From positions 1 to 64,000 of the forward strand of contig CAMARR010000003.1 in assembly GCA_945860915.1 (NCBI GenBank): a stretch of 64,000 nucleotides of DNA, written 5' to 3'. Position numbers and translations under genes: made by a program. The notes beneath the pieces were generated by a model. The model searched no databases, had not been told where the DNA came from, and saw nothing but the letters and a program-made list of their open reading frames with translations. The stretch comes from Candidatus Kuenenia stuttgartensis. Its GTDB lineage: Bacteria; Planctomycetota; GCA-002687715; CAIWVZ01. Below are positions 25,655 to 35,529 of this stretch, piece by piece. Each line of letters starts with the position of its first letter. The stretch's first letter is position 1.

Positions 25655-27430
25655 GTGGAGGATTCCGCACTAACGGTCCCGCACGAAGCGGGGACACGCG
25701 ACGTCGACAATCGCCGACGCCGCCGGTGGACGTACATTTCCTTATGGATGATCGTCTTCATCGCGCTAATTGTTCGTGTTGACGACCTAGATCGCCGCGG
25801 CTTCTGTCATCCGGAGAACTTTGTTTCGGGCGTCGCCGTTCCTGAATGGGTCAAGCTTCCGCCGCAACGGCTTACGCTGACTGACATCATCGCCACAACT
25901 CCGAAGGACGGCCACCCTCCTCTTTACTTCATTCTCTTGCATCCGTGGCTCATGACGTTTGGGACAAGCCTGACGAGCATGAGATTACCTTCAGTGCTCC
26001 TCGGCACCGCTTCAGTGATCCTGCTCTTCTTCGTCGCCCGACGCGAGTACTCCACGCGGACCTCACTCTTTGCGGCGGCACTGGTCGCGCTTAATGGGCA
26101 CCACATCTTCTGGAGCCAGATGGCGCGGATGTATGTCCTTGCGGGGTTTCTTGTCCTTCTTGCCACGTGGCTCCTGTGGCGTTTGCACGAGGACGATCGG
26201 CCGCGTCACCGCATTGGCTATTTCCTGGCAGCAACTGCCGCTCTCTGGACGCATGTCTACTGTTGGCCAGTGATCCTAGGCCATGTCATCTGGGAGTGCG
26301 CGCGTGCGCTAAGAGGAGTTGCGCCACAGCGCGCCCTGCGCATCCAATTCGCCGCGTTCATTCTTGCCATCCCAGTCTGTGGACTTGCGCTCATTCAAAG
26401 TCCCAAGACCGAGTGGGTCGAACCGATCCTTGAGTACTTCAACTTTGGGTACCTCCAATTTTCCGGGGCACACCGCTTCTCATCAGTCGAAAGCTCCGAA
26501 GGAATGCGTGGATCGTTGATCCTGGCTCCCGGCCTCGTTCTTGCCTGCCTTGGGATCATGGCCGCTCTCCGTTCGCGCTCGGTGGTGGGCGTGCCGCCTC
26601 TAAACTCGCGTGCGAGCAAGGCGTTTGATGCCCCCCTCGTCATCCTCTCGGTCCTTGTGTCAGCACTGTTGGTTGCCTCCGCAAGCCAATTCTTCCTGCC
26701 TGGGCAACGCCGAAAGCAGGCGATGCTTGTTCTCGCCTCATTGCCGATCGTCATGGCGCTTTCTTACCCTTGGATCGTTCGCTTGATTGAGATCATTGCG
26801 AGCCGCCGTCGCGGGGCGTTGTTTGCGATGGCTACCTATTTCGTCAGGCTAACTCCCGTGTTGGCCCTGATGCCCTTCGTGGTGTTTGCGACCATCACCC
26901 AATTTCGCCCATCGTTCACGGCTCGCGGCATGATTGTGTCGTTGCCATTCTTGGAACTTCTCATCGCGGGCGGTGTTGCTTCCCTTTCAGGCTTGCTCGC
27001 GGCATCGAGTCCTTCGCTCTCCTCAACGCGGGCGCGCGTCGCTGCGCTCTGCGTCGCGACCGCTGTTCTCGGTCTCCACGTCAATTCTGTCGTGTGGTTC
27101 CAGACGGTGGAGAGCAGTCCGCGCGACTATGCAACGTTCGCCGAGAGACTCAAGACTGCAGTTGGCCCAAACGACCTTGTCTTCGTCACCAACACGTACG
27201 CCGACCCACCCATCTTCTACTATCTTCCCGACATGGCTAAACAGTTCGTCCCATACGACTACGACGACGTCGTCTCGAAGTCACCCAACTCCACCGTGTG
27301 GGTTCTCCTGTACGACGACCAAACCCCAACCCCCGCGATGGAGCGAGCGTTGCTCGCGCATGTTCCAACGGCAACGTTCCGCGCCCCCAACTGCACCGCC
27401 ACACGGTTTGAAGCAAAAAAGAGCCAGTAG
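25655..27430 (+). CDS. GT-C fold glycosyltransferase (GT39/ArnT-like membrane protein)
   Basis: A 591-residue polytopic protein with about 11-12 transmembrane segments. The first periplasmic loop after TM1 has acidic residues 'VRVDDLDRRGFCHPE', and 'TPKDGHPPLYFILLHPW' follows, as in PMT_2/glycosyltransferase 39 enzymes that take sugar from a polyprenyl phosphate. 'GHHIFWSQMARMYVLAGFL' fits the second conserved loop (usually 'SRxARxY'). A soluble C-terminal part of about 120 residues ends the protein. The start used is GTG 25655; no ATG lies close by with a better context. Convergent with the TPR lipoprotein of the TonB operon, 27 bases apart. Acceptor is unknown. Confidence 0.8.
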   Translation: MEDSALTVPHEAGTRDVDNRRRRRWTYISLWMIVFIALIVRVDDLDRRGFCHPENFVSGVAVPEWVKLPPQRLTLTDIIATTPKDGHPPLYFILLHPWLMTFGTSLTSMRLPSVLLGTASVILLFFVARREYSTRTSLFAAALVALNGHHIFWSQMARMYVLAGFLVLLATWLLWRLHEDDRPRHRIGYFLAATAALWTHVYCWPVILGHVIWECARALRGVAPQRALRIQFAAFILAIPVCGLALIQSPKTEWVEPILEYFNFGYLQFSGAHRFSSVESSEGMRGSLILAPGLVLACLGIMAALRSRSVVGVPPLNSRASKAFDAPLVILSVLVSALLVASASQFFLPGQRRKQAMLVLASLPIVMALSYPWIVRLIEIIASRRRGALFAMATYFVRLTPVLALMPFVVFATITQFRPSFTARGMIVSLPFLELLIAGGVASLSGLLAASSPSLSSTRARVAALCVATAVLGLHVNSVVWFQTVESSPRDYATFAERLKTAVGPNDLVFVTNTYADPPIFYYLPDMAKQFVPYDYDDVVSKSPNSTVWVLLYDDQTPTPAMERALLAHVPTATFRAPNCTATRFEAKKSQ

Positions 27431-27457
27431 CAGTCACACCGGACAGGCTCGGTCGCG

Positions 27458-28915
27458 CTACTTTTTCGATTTCGAGATGCGCTCCACCTGCTCGATGTAG
27501 CGCGCAACGGTTTCCCTTGGCTTTAGTTCCTGTGCTCGACGCAGGAGCGGAATTGCGTCGGAGTACCTCGACATTCCAACCAATATCTGGGCATGTCGCG
27601 TCTTAGCTTCCACTTCAAACGAATCGATTCCGGATGCGCGCTCGTAAAATAGGATGGCCTTTTCGCGCTCATTAGCCTTGGTGTAATGCTGGCCAAGAAG
27701 CATCAACGCCTCGCCGTCGAGAGGGTCGAGTTTCAGGATCTCTTCCAGTACCGCGACGGTTCCAGCGCCACTATCACCTTCCGCCATGCTGAGCCGCGCT
27801 TCTAGCTTAAGCAGCTTGCGGCGATCGGCGTCACTCAGCTTCTCGCCCCATGACTCGCGGATCTGATTAGTGACCTTTCGAGCGGCTGCCGGCGCACCCT
27901 TGCTAGCCAACATCTCTGCTGAACGCATGGGACGCGCGAACGGCTGAGCCGAGTCTGCCGTGATCGCACGCGCGTAGGCATTCGCCGACAGATCGGCAAG
28001 GTTCTCCTGAACGTAAATGTCGCCTAGCGTGAATAGGGTATCTACCGTCGCCTTCCCGAGACGGTCTATCATCTCGAGGTTTTCGGCTGCTCTGACAGGC
28101 TGCTTCATACCGATGTAGGTCTGCGCCTGCAGCATCCAGAAGTCGGCTTTGTCAGGGTAGCGAGCGATCAGTGCATCGAGCAGTGTTGCAGCATCCTGGA
28201 ACTTCTCCTGCTTGAAAACGCACCGAGCAAGGCCCAGTCGCCATTCAGTGTTCTCCGGCTGAAGGAGAAGCGCGTTTCTGTAGGAGGCTTCGGCCGGCTG
28301 ATAATCCTCACGGGCCGAGTGCGCAAAGCCCAAGAGCCCATAGGCGTATCCATCGCCACCTCCAAGCTCAATCATGCGAGTGAATGAGCGGATGGCCTCC
28401 TCATGGCGGGATGCGCGCACGTGGATCAAACCAAGATTGCGCCACGCACGGCGGAACGTCGGAAACTTGTTGACGGCTTTTTCGAAGTTCGCAAGCGCGT
28501 CGTCCATCCTGTCCTGTTGGAACTGAATCGACCCCAGTGTGAAGTCAAGAGTCGCTGATCCATCTGGCTTCATGAGCGACTTGAGAAGCTGCTCTGCGCC
28601 TGCAAGGTTGCTGGCCGCCATCATTGGGCGCACCTTCTCGAGGATCACGATTTCTTCCTGAGCAACTCGTGGCTCTATCTCCGCATTGACGCCATACCCT
28701 GCCACGAAGGCTCGCTTGAAGCTCGGCTCATTCCAAATTGCGTCTATTGTGACGTTGCCCGTGGAAACATCAGTGTAGAGCGGAATGGTCCTTGGCTCGT
28801 TGCTAGGAATGTTCGCTTGAAGCCGGCTTCCTCGACTGGTGCAGGCAACGAGGGCGACGCCGACAAGGGTCATATCTCGAAGGACTCGACTGAAGCGTGT
28901 GATGCGGTCTGTCAT
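27458..28915 (-). CDS. TPR lipoprotein, last gene of the TonB operon
   Basis: A 485-residue protein with a lipobox (ALVAC, Cys about residue 25) and roughly nine TPR-like units, for example 'DDALANFEKAVNKFPTFRRA', 'QPAEASYRNALLLQPEN' and 'REKAILFYERASGIDSFEV'. TPR proteins follow tonB in the DUF3450-exbB-exbD-tonB clusters of proteobacteria, where they affect the TonB complex (for example TtpA in Vibrio). The gap to tonB is 38 bases and all genes run on the minus strand. Likely a periplasmic, membrane-anchored scaffold for the energy-transduction complex. Confidence 0.82.
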   Translation of the reverse strand: MTDRITRFSRVLRDMTLVGVALVACTSRGSRLQANIPSNEPRTIPLYTDVSTGNVTIDAIWNEPSFKRAFVAGYGVNAEIEPRVAQEEIVILEKVRPMMAASNLAGAEQLLKSLMKPDGSATLDFTLGSIQFQQDRMDDALANFEKAVNKFPTFRRAWRNLGLIHVRASRHEEAIRSFTRMIELGGGDGYAYGLLGFAHSAREDYQPAEASYRNALLLQPENTEWRLGLARCVFKQEKFQDAATLLDALIARYPDKADFWMLQAQTYIGMKQPVRAAENLEMIDRLGKATVDTLFTLGDIYVQENLADLSANAYARAITADSAQPFARPMRSAEMLASKGAPAAARKVTNQIRESWGEKLSDADRRKLLKLEARLSMAEGDSGAGTVAVLEEILKLDPLDGEALMLLGQHYTKANEREKAILFYERASGIDSFEVEAKTRHAQILVGMSRYSDAIPLLRRAQELKPRETVARYIEQVERISKSKK

Positions 28916-28953
28916 GGTGTTCTCACAAGAGTTCGAGGATGCGATGCGGCTTC

Positions 28954-29682
28954 TTAGGGTGTAAACCGTATGGAAACGCGCGAGCGGGAATCAACGCGCG
29001 CGCCGGCTTTGACTGCGGGCTCAAACTTCCATTGGCGCACTGCTTCTAAGGCAGGCTTTTCGAACAGAGGGTTGGACGACTTTTCGACCTTGGGATTCAC
29101 AACACGCCCAGCGGCGTCGACGATGAAGATGAGTGTCACAACCCCCTCAATCTTCTTCCCTCGTAGCTCAGCTGGGTAATTGGGAGATGCCTGAAACACT
29201 GCTCGGGGCTTCTGGTCGATCTCGGACATGCTGAACGCGTTCTCAAACTTCTCTTCGAGTGTCGCGGCCTTGCCTGTTCCTCCGATCCGACCACCCGAAG
29301 CGAATGAAAGTGCGTCCGCGAAGTCGCCGCCTCCCGCACCGGCGCCTCCTCCCGAGAGCGCCGACTCGATTGACGACAGACTCGCCGCTTCGAGTGCAGG
29401 CGCGTTCGCTGCGGCAGACGCCTGCTCCATCGAACGAATCACGTCTGCAGAATCCGGTGGTTTCTCCGCTTCGGCTTCGACATCGTCCTTGGGCTCCGGA
29501 GGCTTCTGCTCCTCAGGGTCAGGCTTCTTTTCCGTGCTTGGCGACTCTGGTCCGAGCAGGTCAACCTCGCGGATCTCCACTGTCTTCTTGTGGTCCTTCT
29601 TGAAGAAGATTCCACCGAACAGAATGATCCCAAGGTGGACGCCAATGGCGAGGACGACCCCGAGTACGCGACCGAACTTCAT
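28954..29682 (-). CDS. tonB: TonB family energy transducer
   Basis: 242 residues. The N-terminal membrane anchor is 'VLGVVLAIGVHLGIILFGG', with the His that is conserved in TonB-type anchors. A Pro/Glu/Lys-rich periplasm-spanning part and an Ala/Gly-rich part follow. The C-terminal TonB domain runs from 'AVFQASPNYPAELRGKKIEG' to 'SRVSIRFTP', with the canonical 'GVVTLIFIVDAAGRV' and 'AVRQWKFEPA'. The start overlaps the exbD stop by four bases. It should transmit the proton motive force to the receptor at 32500-35529. Confidence 0.93.
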   Translation of the reverse strand: MKFGRVLGVVLAIGVHLGIILFGGIFFKKDHKKTVEIREVDLLGPESPSTEKKPDPEEQKPPEPKDDVEAEAEKPPDSADVIRSMEQASAAANAPALEAASLSSIESALSGGGAGAGGGDFADALSFASGGRIGGTGKAATLEEKFENAFSMSEIDQKPRAVFQASPNYPAELRGKKIEGVVTLIFIVDAAGRVVNPKVEKSSNPLFEKPALEAVRQWKFEPAVKAGARVDSRSRVSIRFTP

Positions 29683-30107
29683 TTCTTGTCCGTTGAGATG
29701 CCGACCTTGGATATTCCCAACTTCCGAACTTCGTCGAGCACGCCGACGACGTGTTTGAAGTTGGCTGCCGCATCGCTGTTGATGATGACTTTGGGCTCTT
29801 TTGTTGTCGCTTTGTAGGACTGAAGCTTCATCGGTAGTTGAGCGATTGTGATCTTTTCTTTGTTAAAGAACACATCACCCTTCTCCGTGACACTAAGAGT
29901 CACAGCCTTATCGAGGGTCGATTGATCTCCCTGAGAGACCGATGTCGACGCAGTCGGAAGTGCAACCTGAACACCTTGGTTCTTCGTCATGGACAGCGAC
30001 ACCATGATGAATGTCGCCAACAAGAAGAAGATGATATCGATAAGCGGAATGATCTCGATTCGGGCCTTCTTGCCTGAACCCCCGCCTCCGCCTGATCCTC
30101 CAGCCAT
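29679..30107 (-). CDS. exbD: ExbD family biopolymer transporter
   Basis: 142 residues with a Gly-rich cytoplasmic start. A single transmembrane helix follows 'IEIIPLIDIIFFLLATFI', with the proton-carrying Asp in PLID. A periplasmic domain comes next ('INSDAAANFKHVVGVLDEVRKLG'), a normal ExbD layout. It overlaps tonB by four bases and follows exbB by 14 bases. It works as the stator partner of ExbB in the inner membrane. Confidence 0.93.
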   Translation of the reverse strand: MAGGSGGGGGSGKKARIEIIPLIDIIFFLLATFIMVSLSMTKNQGVQVALPTASTSVSQGDQSTLDKAVTLSVTEKGDVFFNKEKITIAQLPMKLQSYKATTKEPKVIINSDAAANFKHVVGVLDEVRKLGISKVGISTDKK

Positions 30108-30121
30108 GGGATGCTCCTTTC

Positions 30122-31576
30122 TCAGACGGACGCAACAACAGGGGTGCCGTTGTAGGTATTGGGTGGTTGTGCCGCCGGAAGCGGTGCAAGAACGTGACCC
30201 GTGCCAAGAAAGAGCTCGACTTGCTTTGATGCCGACTCAATTTCGTGTCGGGCATTATCACACTTCGAATTCAAATAGTTATAGGGGATCAATGAGATGA
30301 TTGCGATGCCGAGACCGAAGGCAGTCGCGATGAGCGCCTCCGCGATTCCACCCGTGATGGCCCCCGGCGCACCGAGATCGCCTCCAATCAAGGAGAATGA
30401 TCCCATCATCCCAGTAACCGTTCCGAGAAGTCCTAGGAGTGGTGCAAGCGTAATGACGGTGTCGAGCGTCGCCGTCCCACGTTGGAATCGCTTGATCTCC
30501 TGCGCCTGACCGTACTGCAACGCGTGGGAGATGGACTGATCACGACGTGTAAGGGCGTAATGGATGACTCGAATCACATAGTCCTTACTGCTGCTTGAGA
30601 GGGTTGTCGCCGCTGGAACGTCTCCCTTGTCTAGAGCATCCAGCACACGCTCGCGGCCCTTCTCATTCCGACGGAGTCCCTCAAGTGCGAGGAAGATCAG
30701 CCGCTCGATCACAATCGCGAACGCTATGATCGACGCCAAGAGCATAGGCCACATAATCGGGCCGCCCTGAATGAAGATGTGAGTGAGGTTGGTTTCTTGA
30801 ATCAGCTCCTTGAGCGCGCCTCCACGGGAGGGGTCCAAGGGAAGAAGTCCATCGCCATTTTGAATCATGGGAGCGAGTCCTGCTTGAAGTTCACCCTCGA
30901 GCGGGCGAATCAGGGGCTTGTCGGATCCGGACTGTGTGAGGACGACACCTGCGTTGCCCTCGTTCGATCGGAACAATGTGACTGGACCTAGAATCGCGAA
31001 TTGCCCTTCGATCACATTTCCCTGTTGGTCTACACCTCGACCAGGGAACTTCATGCCGCCGATCAGGTCAGCCACACGCTTGATGCTGACTGCTGTGAAA
31101 CTGGTCTGCCGGTCGAACTTGTCTTGTGCGGACAGCGTGTTGTTCTCGACAGCCATCTTGGCTGCATCAAGCGAAACTCCAATCGCCTGGAGTTCACATC
31201 CGGCAACCTTCGTCTCGAAGGTGCGCGCATACTCGTCTAGGAGGTTGCCGACGTAGCTGAGCTCGTCCTGACGAGCCTTCATTTCCGCCTTGATGGCTGC
31301 CTGTTCGAGATTCCCTGAGTCGACAGCCCTCGTCACGCGGTCGCCGTCCTTCCGAAGATTGACGACCTTAGCCTCAAGATCAGTCAATTCCTTCGCGAGG
31401 GGAATGGTCTCCTTCGCAATGAGATCTCTGAGTGCATTGAGCTCCGAGATGCTCTTGTTCAACTGAGCCTCAGCGGAACCCGACAAACGTGACACGGTGG
31501 CGGTGGGCGAGGGGTCCTGCCCAAGCACACATACCGATATCATCGATGCGACGACAAGTGATGGAATCGTTCTCAT
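30122..31576 (-). CDS. exbB: Long ExbB/TolQ-type proton channel with N-terminal coiled-coil domain
   Basis: 484 residues, about twice the length of classical ExbB. A signal peptide (MRTIPSLVVASMISVCVLG) leads to a roughly 240-residue periplasmic region with coiled coil ('ELTDLEAKVVNLRKDGDRV'). Then comes the MotA/TolQ/ExbB domain: TM1 'GPIMWPMLLASIIAFAIVI', 'LDTVITLAPLLGLLGTVTG', and last TM 'IAEALIATAFGLGIAIISL'. This layout matches TtpC-like proteins of marine gammaproteobacteria, which there work with a separate short ExbB. No short ExbB is present here. I chose ATG 31576, overlapping the DUF3450 stop (ATGA); the longer frame from 31684 lies wholly inside that gene. Confidence 0.9.
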   Translation of the reverse strand: MRTIPSLVVASMISVCVLGQDPSPTATVSRLSGSAEAQLNKSISELNALRDLIAKETIPLAKELTDLEAKVVNLRKDGDRVTRAVDSGNLEQAAIKAEMKARQDELSYVGNLLDEYARTFETKVAGCELQAIGVSLDAAKMAVENNTLSAQDKFDRQTSFTAVSIKRVADLIGGMKFPGRGVDQQGNVIEGQFAILGPVTLFRSNEGNAGVVLTQSGSDKPLIRPLEGELQAGLAPMIQNGDGLLPLDPSRGGALKELIQETNLTHIFIQGGPIMWPMLLASIIAFAIVIERLIFLALEGLRRNEKGRERVLDALDKGDVPAATTLSSSSKDYVIRVIHYALTRRDQSISHALQYGQAQEIKRFQRGTATLDTVITLAPLLGLLGTVTGMMGSFSLIGGDLGAPGAITGGIAEALIATAFGLGIAIISLIPYNYLNSKCDNARHEIESASKQVELFLGTGHVLAPLPAAQPPNTYNGTPVVASV

Positions 31577-32487
31577 GAGATTTTCACCGGGAGCGGCACA
31601 AAGGCCGGCTTCTGCTTGCCTGAGATGACGTCGAGAGCCAATCGGACCTTCTCCGCTATGGTGTTCGCTGGCTCCCACACCCAACCGTCCGCACCTGGGC
31701 GACCGACACCGGCCTCCCCCTTCGCACTTAAGTAGTAAGCCTGTGCAAGTCCCACATAAACAACGCGAACTTCAGATGGTTTCCCATCTGACATGTTGCG
31801 CACCTCGAAGTTCACCGTGATCTCATTGTTGGCCTTGTTGAGATCATTGAGAATCCCAAGCACGTTCTGAAAGCGCTCGGCGATCGACACCTTGGTGTTC
31901 TTCGGGTCCTCAGGAATGCGCTGCGTCAGAGGCTTAAGCCTCGTCTGGATGAACTCCGGAGCACGCTTCAAGAGCGCGCGAACGTCACCTTCCATCACGG
32001 CAACCGTCACGGCCAGACTCGCTGCTTGCTGCTTCAGCTTCTCGTTCTCTAAGACGAGATCCGCCTTTTTCTGCGCGGCTTCGGCTGCCTGCGCCTCGGC
32101 CTGCTTGATCTTCGCCTCGAGCGTCAGTGACTCTTGCTTCACGACGTCAACACGGCTGCTCAGGATCTCCTTGCCTTGGCTCCAGTCCTTGCGCTCTTTA
32201 GAGATGATCTGCTGGGTCTCGATCCACTTGCCCATCGCCGCGCGCGCGTCACGGAGGTTCGTGGTCTGTAACGCTATATCGACAGATTTACGGGTTGCCG
32301 GAGCTGACTCCGCCCGCGAGGCGACAGGTTGGGACTCTGCCACGCGCGGCGTTGGCGCCGATTCCTGTGCAGCGAGCGACCCTGCGAGCAATGTCGCCCA
32401 GATGGCGCATCGAAGACCCGGCGCACGCGAACGTGCTCGGGGTTCATGACGTTGAGTGCTTCTCATGATGTACGATTTCGTGAACAT
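31573..32487 (-). CDS. DUF3450 family coiled-coil periplasmic protein
   Basis: 304 residues. After a signal sequence ('AIWATLLAGSLAAQ') and an Ala/Pro/Ser-rich linker, about 100 residues form a long coiled coil ('EQ..QQ'-type heptads from 'LTLEAKIKQAEAQAAEAAQ'). The C-terminal half has the DUF3450 signature 'RIPEDPKNTKVSIAERFQNVL', then 'VRVVYVGLAQAYYLSAKGE' and 'GVGRPGADGWVWEP'. DUF3450 genes precede extended-ExbB genes in TonB clusters. The start could be ATG 32487 or ATG 32466; the signal peptide fits either. It lies 12 bases after the receptor gene and overlaps exbB by four bases. Confidence 0.88.
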   Translation of the reverse strand: MFTKSYIMRSTQRHEPRARSRAPGLRCAIWATLLAGSLAAQESAPTPRVAESQPVASRAESAPATRKSVDIALQTTNLRDARAAMGKWIETQQIISKERKDWSQGKEILSSRVDVVKQESLTLEAKIKQAEAQAAEAAQKKADLVLENEKLKQQAASLAVTVAVMEGDVRALLKRAPEFIQTRLKPLTQRIPEDPKNTKVSIAERFQNVLGILNDLNKANNEITVNFEVRNMSDGKPSEVRVVYVGLAQAYYLSAKGEAGVGRPGADGWVWEPANTIAEKVRLALDVISGKQKPAFVPLPVKIS

Positions 32488-32499
32488 TGTTTGGTGATC

Positions 32500-35400
32500 T
32501 TAAAAGTGAATTTCTGCTGAAATTGAGATCGACAGGTCGATGCCCTTGGTGTAGCTCGTTCGAGTGACATCGTTGGTGATGTAGTCGGATCGATAAACGG
32601 TTCTGATCGCGGGATCGAGCAGATTCTTGGCTTGGAACTGCAACCTCATGCCCTCCATAATCTCCTGCGTGAAGCTGAAGTTGAGGGTCCCGAACGAAGT
32701 CGCGTAGACACTCGGCACAAAGTACGGGTCGTCCACCGCAGCCCCTGCGAGGAGGGTGTCTCCTTGGAGCGTGTAGAAGAGCGCCGCTTGAGTCTTCGTT
32801 TCCTTGTTGTCGTAAGTAAGGAAGAGATTGAACAGACTCGAAGGGGCGTTCGTCATATCACGGGAGGTGATTGGCGCTGCGATGGTCGGGAGATTGAACA
32901 GCGCAGACTCCTCTGCAGGAAGCGTTACGCTGGACTTAATAAAGGTCGCATTGGCTCCTACTGACATTCCCTCTAATGCGTCCCATTCTCTGCCGAGATC
33001 GTGACGGGCCTCCACTTCGATACCCGTCAACTTGCCCTCGGGATAGTTGACCGCTGTCGTGTAGTTGAAGAGGCCGATCTTTTGAACGTATTCGATCGGG
33101 TTCGAAAGGTCCTTGTGGAAAAACGACCCCGAGATGATTCCCCCATCATATGGAACCCAGTCGGCACGCAAATCGTAGTTTCGCAACGAGGACATCTGGA
33201 GCCTGGGGTTTCCGATGAAGATCGGACCGCCGAGGAACTCCTGTTGCTGAATCGGCGTGAGCTCCTTGAAGGTTTGCCTCGCGATTGTGTGGTTGTAGGA
33301 CCCACGGATTGTGACGTCCTTTTCGACTTTCCATTCGACGCCGATCGACGGAAGGAAGTCGGTCTGCGTAAAGTCGACATCGGCGGCTCCCGGCGACAGA
33401 AGCGTCGGGATGGGGATGCCCTGCGGATTTAGTGGGTACCACACAACATTGGTTGTGCCTGTTAGCGGATCAATGTCCGGGGTGTTCCCGACCCCAAGCG
33501 CGGTGGACTCAATGCGCGCGCCACCAACGAGTTTCAATTCTTCACTCATTGGCACGTCTGCCATCAGGTAGAATGCAGTGACGTCGAGATTTCCGTTGTA
33601 GTCAACGTCGAAGAGAGAGTCTGTGATTGGGTGGTTCTCGCCTGGAAACGCGCGGCTCCAGTACTGGCTAAAGGTACCGGCATACGATGTTGGGATGCCG
33701 GGATTCGACGGATCCGGGCGATTGGTGAACGAGTCCTGCTCGAAGGTTCGTGTCACTCGATCGGCGAAGAATCCGGCCTTCACGTAGCCTTTGCTGCCAT
33801 CCCAAGCCTCGAACGGGAGCTTGATGTTGACAGAAAGCTGCGTCGAGACCTCTTCAATCTCTTTCCAGATTCGCTGGAGATTCCCAAGATTGATGTTCTC
33901 GGCAGGTGTGTATGGCTGATGCAGATCCGGGAATGAGAATCCTGGGAACACCTCGAAACCCGGTGTCCACAGCGTGCCGAACTGGCGCTTGTCTGGGTTC
34001 TTGGATGACGCGGAGTTCGAAGACACTGTCCAGTCGAGTTCTGCGCCTCCAAACTTCCACTCGCCGATTTCGAAATCGTCGTTGTACAGCTTGTGCTGCC
34101 CGCTGAGCGCAAGAGTGGTCGTATTCCGCTCAATATAGTCGAGAGTTTCTAGACGGAGGTAAGGCGCTGCGTCTAGCTCGGCAAAGCCCGGTGAATTGGG
34201 GTCTGCGGGGTTGTACCCTGGGAAGAAATGCGCTTTGCCGCGGGTGTCTTCTGCGAGAGTAGCTGTGTCTTCGGCACCATGAGAATTCAGGAACGTGAGT
34301 TGGAATGCGTTCCCTTCAGTCTCTGCTCCGAGCACGACCAACGCGCCGTTCTGCACCGACTGCTTTCCTTGCGTGACGTCAAACAATTCGGTCTTGAAGG
34401 TCCCCTGCTGTGGGTCACCTTGGTTGTAAGAAGGCGTCATGGGCGCGCCTGGACTCTGCACCCAGTACGAGTCCTTTTTCCCATTATCGTAGAAGCTGCT
34501 CTCGCGTTCATAGAACAGATTGACCAAACCGCCGACCTTCCAGCCGCCTTCAAGTTCTTCCTTGCCACCTGCGGTCAACGACCACTTCGAATCGAGAGGT
34601 GCATCGCCGCGCGAAACTCCGACAGCACCCGTCCAATTCGAGCCGATGCTGGACGTCTGAATGTCACGTCCGCCATCATCGAATCCAAGGAAACTGACGC
34701 CACCACCGCGGTACGTGAGGAAGTCACTTCCTGACGCCTGAGTGTTGAAGCTCATCTGGCCGCGGAATCTAGCGAACACCGGCTCATTAGGGATACCGCG
34801 GAGCTTCACGTTGACCGCGCCACCCGAGGCATCGCCTTGCTGATCGGGCGTAAATGTCTTGGATACCTGCACACTCTCGATTACGGCGGCAGGAAACTGA
34901 TCCAGTTCGACGGCGCGCTTGTTTTCGTCCGCCGATGGAAGCCTCACGCCATTCAGCTGAGACGACACATAACGATCGGGGAGCCCACGAACCACGGCAG
35001 ATTTCCCATCTTGCACGGTCGCACCTGAGACGAGGCGCAGTGCGCCTGCAGCGTCGCTTGCACCTGCCCGACTGATGAGATCCGCGCCGATGGAGTCCAT
35101 GAGCGCGGGGCTCTCAAATCGCATCTTGAGCAGAGATACCTCTGTGCCCGCGCCCCCTTGGGCGATGTCCTGCACAACGACCTCATCGAGGTCGTTGAAT
35201 TCTCCGGCCAAACTTACATCCGCGTCCGTGAGCTGCGCGGCTGAAACTGAGATGTCCGCCTTGACCACACGCTGATATCCGTCCTTGCTAAACACCAACG
35301 TGTAGCGCCCCGGAACCACCGACTTGAACACGAAGTTGCCGCCGTCTGTAGTTGCCACTCTTTGCCCTGTTTCGGCAATCGTCACTGTCGCACCGTTGAT

Positions 35401-35529
35401 TGGCACATCAAACTCGCGGTCACTTACTAGGCCGCGAATGGACCCCGGCACCTGCTGTGCCATAGCCGGAGCCCCAAGCGCAAGAGCTACGCTTAGGAAG
35501 AACCAAGGTGGTAGTCGTCGGCTCACCAT
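32500..35529 (-). CDS. TonB-dependent outer-membrane receptor
   Basis: 1009 residues. Signal peptide to about residue 25 ('LALGAPAMAQQ'). A carboxypeptidase-regulatory-like beta-sandwich follows ('GSIRGLVSDREFDVPINGA' to 'VSLAGEF'). The plug (about residues 110-240) contains 'VVRGLPDRYVSSQLNGVRL' and 'DASGGAVNVKLRG'. A roughly 22-strand barrel ends in 'ISISAEIHF', with a C-terminal Phe as needed for BAM insertion. The extra N-terminal domain and 'GxxxxALRLVSGATVQDGKS' resemble receptors for carbohydrates or large organic ligands rather than siderophores; this is inference. The start ATG 35529 overlaps the upstream solenoid gene by seven bases; a longer frame from 35616 sits inside that gene. 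Confidence 0.92.
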   Translation of the reverse strand: MVSRRLPPWFFLSVALALGAPAMAQQVPGSIRGLVSDREFDVPINGATVTIAETGQRVATTDGGNFVFKSVVPGRYTLVFSKDGYQRVVKADISVSAAQLTDADVSLAGEFNDLDEVVVQDIAQGGAGTEVSLLKMRFESPALMDSIGADLISRAGASDAAGALRLVSGATVQDGKSAVVRGLPDRYVSSQLNGVRLPSADENKRAVELDQFPAAVIESVQVSKTFTPDQQGDASGGAVNVKLRGIPNEPVFARFRGQMSFNTQASGSDFLTYRGGGVSFLGFDDGGRDIQTSSIGSNWTGAVGVSRGDAPLDSKWSLTAGGKEELEGGWKVGGLVNLFYERESSFYDNGKKDSYWVQSPGAPMTPSYNQGDPQQGTFKTELFDVTQGKQSVQNGALVVLGAETEGNAFQLTFLNSHGAEDTATLAEDTRGKAHFFPGYNPADPNSPGFAELDAAPYLRLETLDYIERNTTTLALSGQHKLYNDDFEIGEWKFGGAELDWTVSSNSASSKNPDKRQFGTLWTPGFEVFPGFSFPDLHQPYTPAENINLGNLQRIWKEIEEVSTQLSVNIKLPFEAWDGSKGYVKAGFFADRVTRTFEQDSFTNRPDPSNPGIPTSYAGTFSQYWSRAFPGENHPITDSLFDVDYNGNLDVTAFYLMADVPMSEELKLVGGARIESTALGVGNTPDIDPLTGTTNVVWYPLNPQGIPIPTLLSPGAADVDFTQTDFLPSIGVEWKVEKDVTIRGSYNHTIARQTFKELTPIQQQEFLGGPIFIGNPRLQMSSLRNYDLRADWVPYDGGIISGSFFHKDLSNPIEYVQKIGLFNYTTAVNYPEGKLTGIEVEARHDLGREWDALEGMSVGANATFIKSSVTLPAEESALFNLPTIAAPITSRDMTNAPSSLFNLFLTYDNKETKTQAALFYTLQGDTLLAGAAVDDPYFVPSVYATSFGTLNFSFTQEIMEGMRLQFQAKNLLDPAIRTVYRSDYITNDVTRTSYTKGIDLSISISAEIHF

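Noticed and set aside
29228..29758. 176-codon plus-strand Ser/Pro-rich frame opposite tonB
   Set aside because: Mirror of the Pro/Glu/Lys-rich spacer of TonB; crosses into exbD.
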